A DNA stretch of 5,385 bases from Bacteriovoracaceae bacterium (GTDB lineage: Bacteria > Bdellovibrionota > Bacteriovoracia > Bacteriovoracales > Bacteriovoracaceae), in contig JAGOVR010000100.1 in assembly GCA_018060635.1 (NCBI GenBank), positions 1 to 5,385 on the forward strand. Reading direction: 5' to 3'. Positions within the stretch are counted from its first letter, which is position 1. Every line of letters starts with the position of its first letter. The notes beneath the pieces are model-generated. The model did not search any database, was not told where the DNA came from, and was given only the letters and a program-made list of their open reading frames with translations. Below, piece after piece: positions 5,355 through 5,385 of the stretch. The position numbers and the translations under genes are program-made.

Positions 5355-5385
5355 ATGGGAAAAGTTCGCAAACTACACAGTAGTA
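5355..5385 (+). CDS. IS3-family transposase OrfA, first codons (partial at window edge)
   Basis: Ten codons are visible, reading MGKVRKLHSS and open at the right edge. A basic start of the form M-x-K-x-R-K followed by a short polar run is typical of IS3-family OrfA proteins, which carry a helix-turn-helix that recognises the element ends. AGGAG at 5341-5345 gives a good ribosome site at 9-base spacing. The call rests mainly on context: the terminal repeat upstream, the spacing and the ribosome site. Ten residues are too few for independent identification. Confidence 0.6.
   Translation, partial: MGKVRKLHSS

Larger units (their letters stand above)
5263..5385 (+). mobile_element. Left end of an IS3-family insertion sequence (IS150-like)
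   Basis: From TG at 5263 the sequence TGCCCTGCACCCCAAAAACT, followed by GGACAG, has the form of an IS3-family left terminal repeat: a TG start, a CTGCACCC core, and a TGGACA-type block, as in IS150 from memory. An orfA start follows 92 bases further on, a normal distance for this family. The boundary lies inside the HTH/NB-ARC/TPR reading frame, in phase at codon 1103. Transcription of the element runs in the same direction as that gene. The rest of the element and the target duplication lie beyond the window. Confidence 0.7.

Overview
The window is A+T-rich throughout. It holds two intact genes, divergently transcribed and flanked on both sides by insertion sequences. The combination suggests a host-associated or intracellular bacterium: insertion sequence (IS) remnants, a secreted papain-like cysteine protease, and a very long eukaryote-like NB-ARC/TPR protein carrying a LuxR-type DNA-binding domain. 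Amoeba or protist symbionts such as Holosporales/Rickettsiales-like alphaproteobacteria, or Legionella/Parachlamydia-like bacteria, would fit. No rRNA or other phylogenetic marker is present, so this placement is inference.

Layout. Positions 1-400 (minus strand) hold two diverged copies of the start of one IS5-like transposase element in tandem. The terminal end of the left copy (ending near 122) interrupts the transposase gene of the right copy, leaving a fragment of about 70 native codons. Positions 401-630 contain no gene, only an imperfect long hairpin at 534-587. Positions 631-1704 (minus) encode a papain-family (C1) cysteine protease with a Sec signal peptide and all four active-site residues. 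Positions 1705-1956 form a 252-bp divergent intergenic region with three separate 7-bp inverted repeats and a short G+C-rich stretch. Positions 1957-5292 (plus) encode a 1111-residue protein. In order it has an N-terminal LuxR-type HTH, an uncharacterised alpha/beta region, one strongly hydrophobic segment, an NB-ARC (STAND) ATPase, and six to seven C-terminal TPRs. From about 5263 to the end is the left end of an IS3-family element, with the first ten codons of its orfA.

How the parts relate. The HTH protein and the protease share one control region, so the HTH protein is the obvious candidate regulator of itself and possibly of the protease; this is inference from layout. The hydrophobic segment between the HTH and the NB-ARC domain gives a ToxR/CadC-like outline (cytoplasmic HTH, membrane anchor, C-terminal sensor). 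Read literally, it would put an ATP-dependent STAND module outside the cytoplasm. That contradiction is the most interesting point in the window. The IS3-family end begins inside the reading frame of the HTH gene and supplies its last nine codons and stop. It also carries a hairpin that can cover the orfA ribosome-binding site in read-through transcripts.
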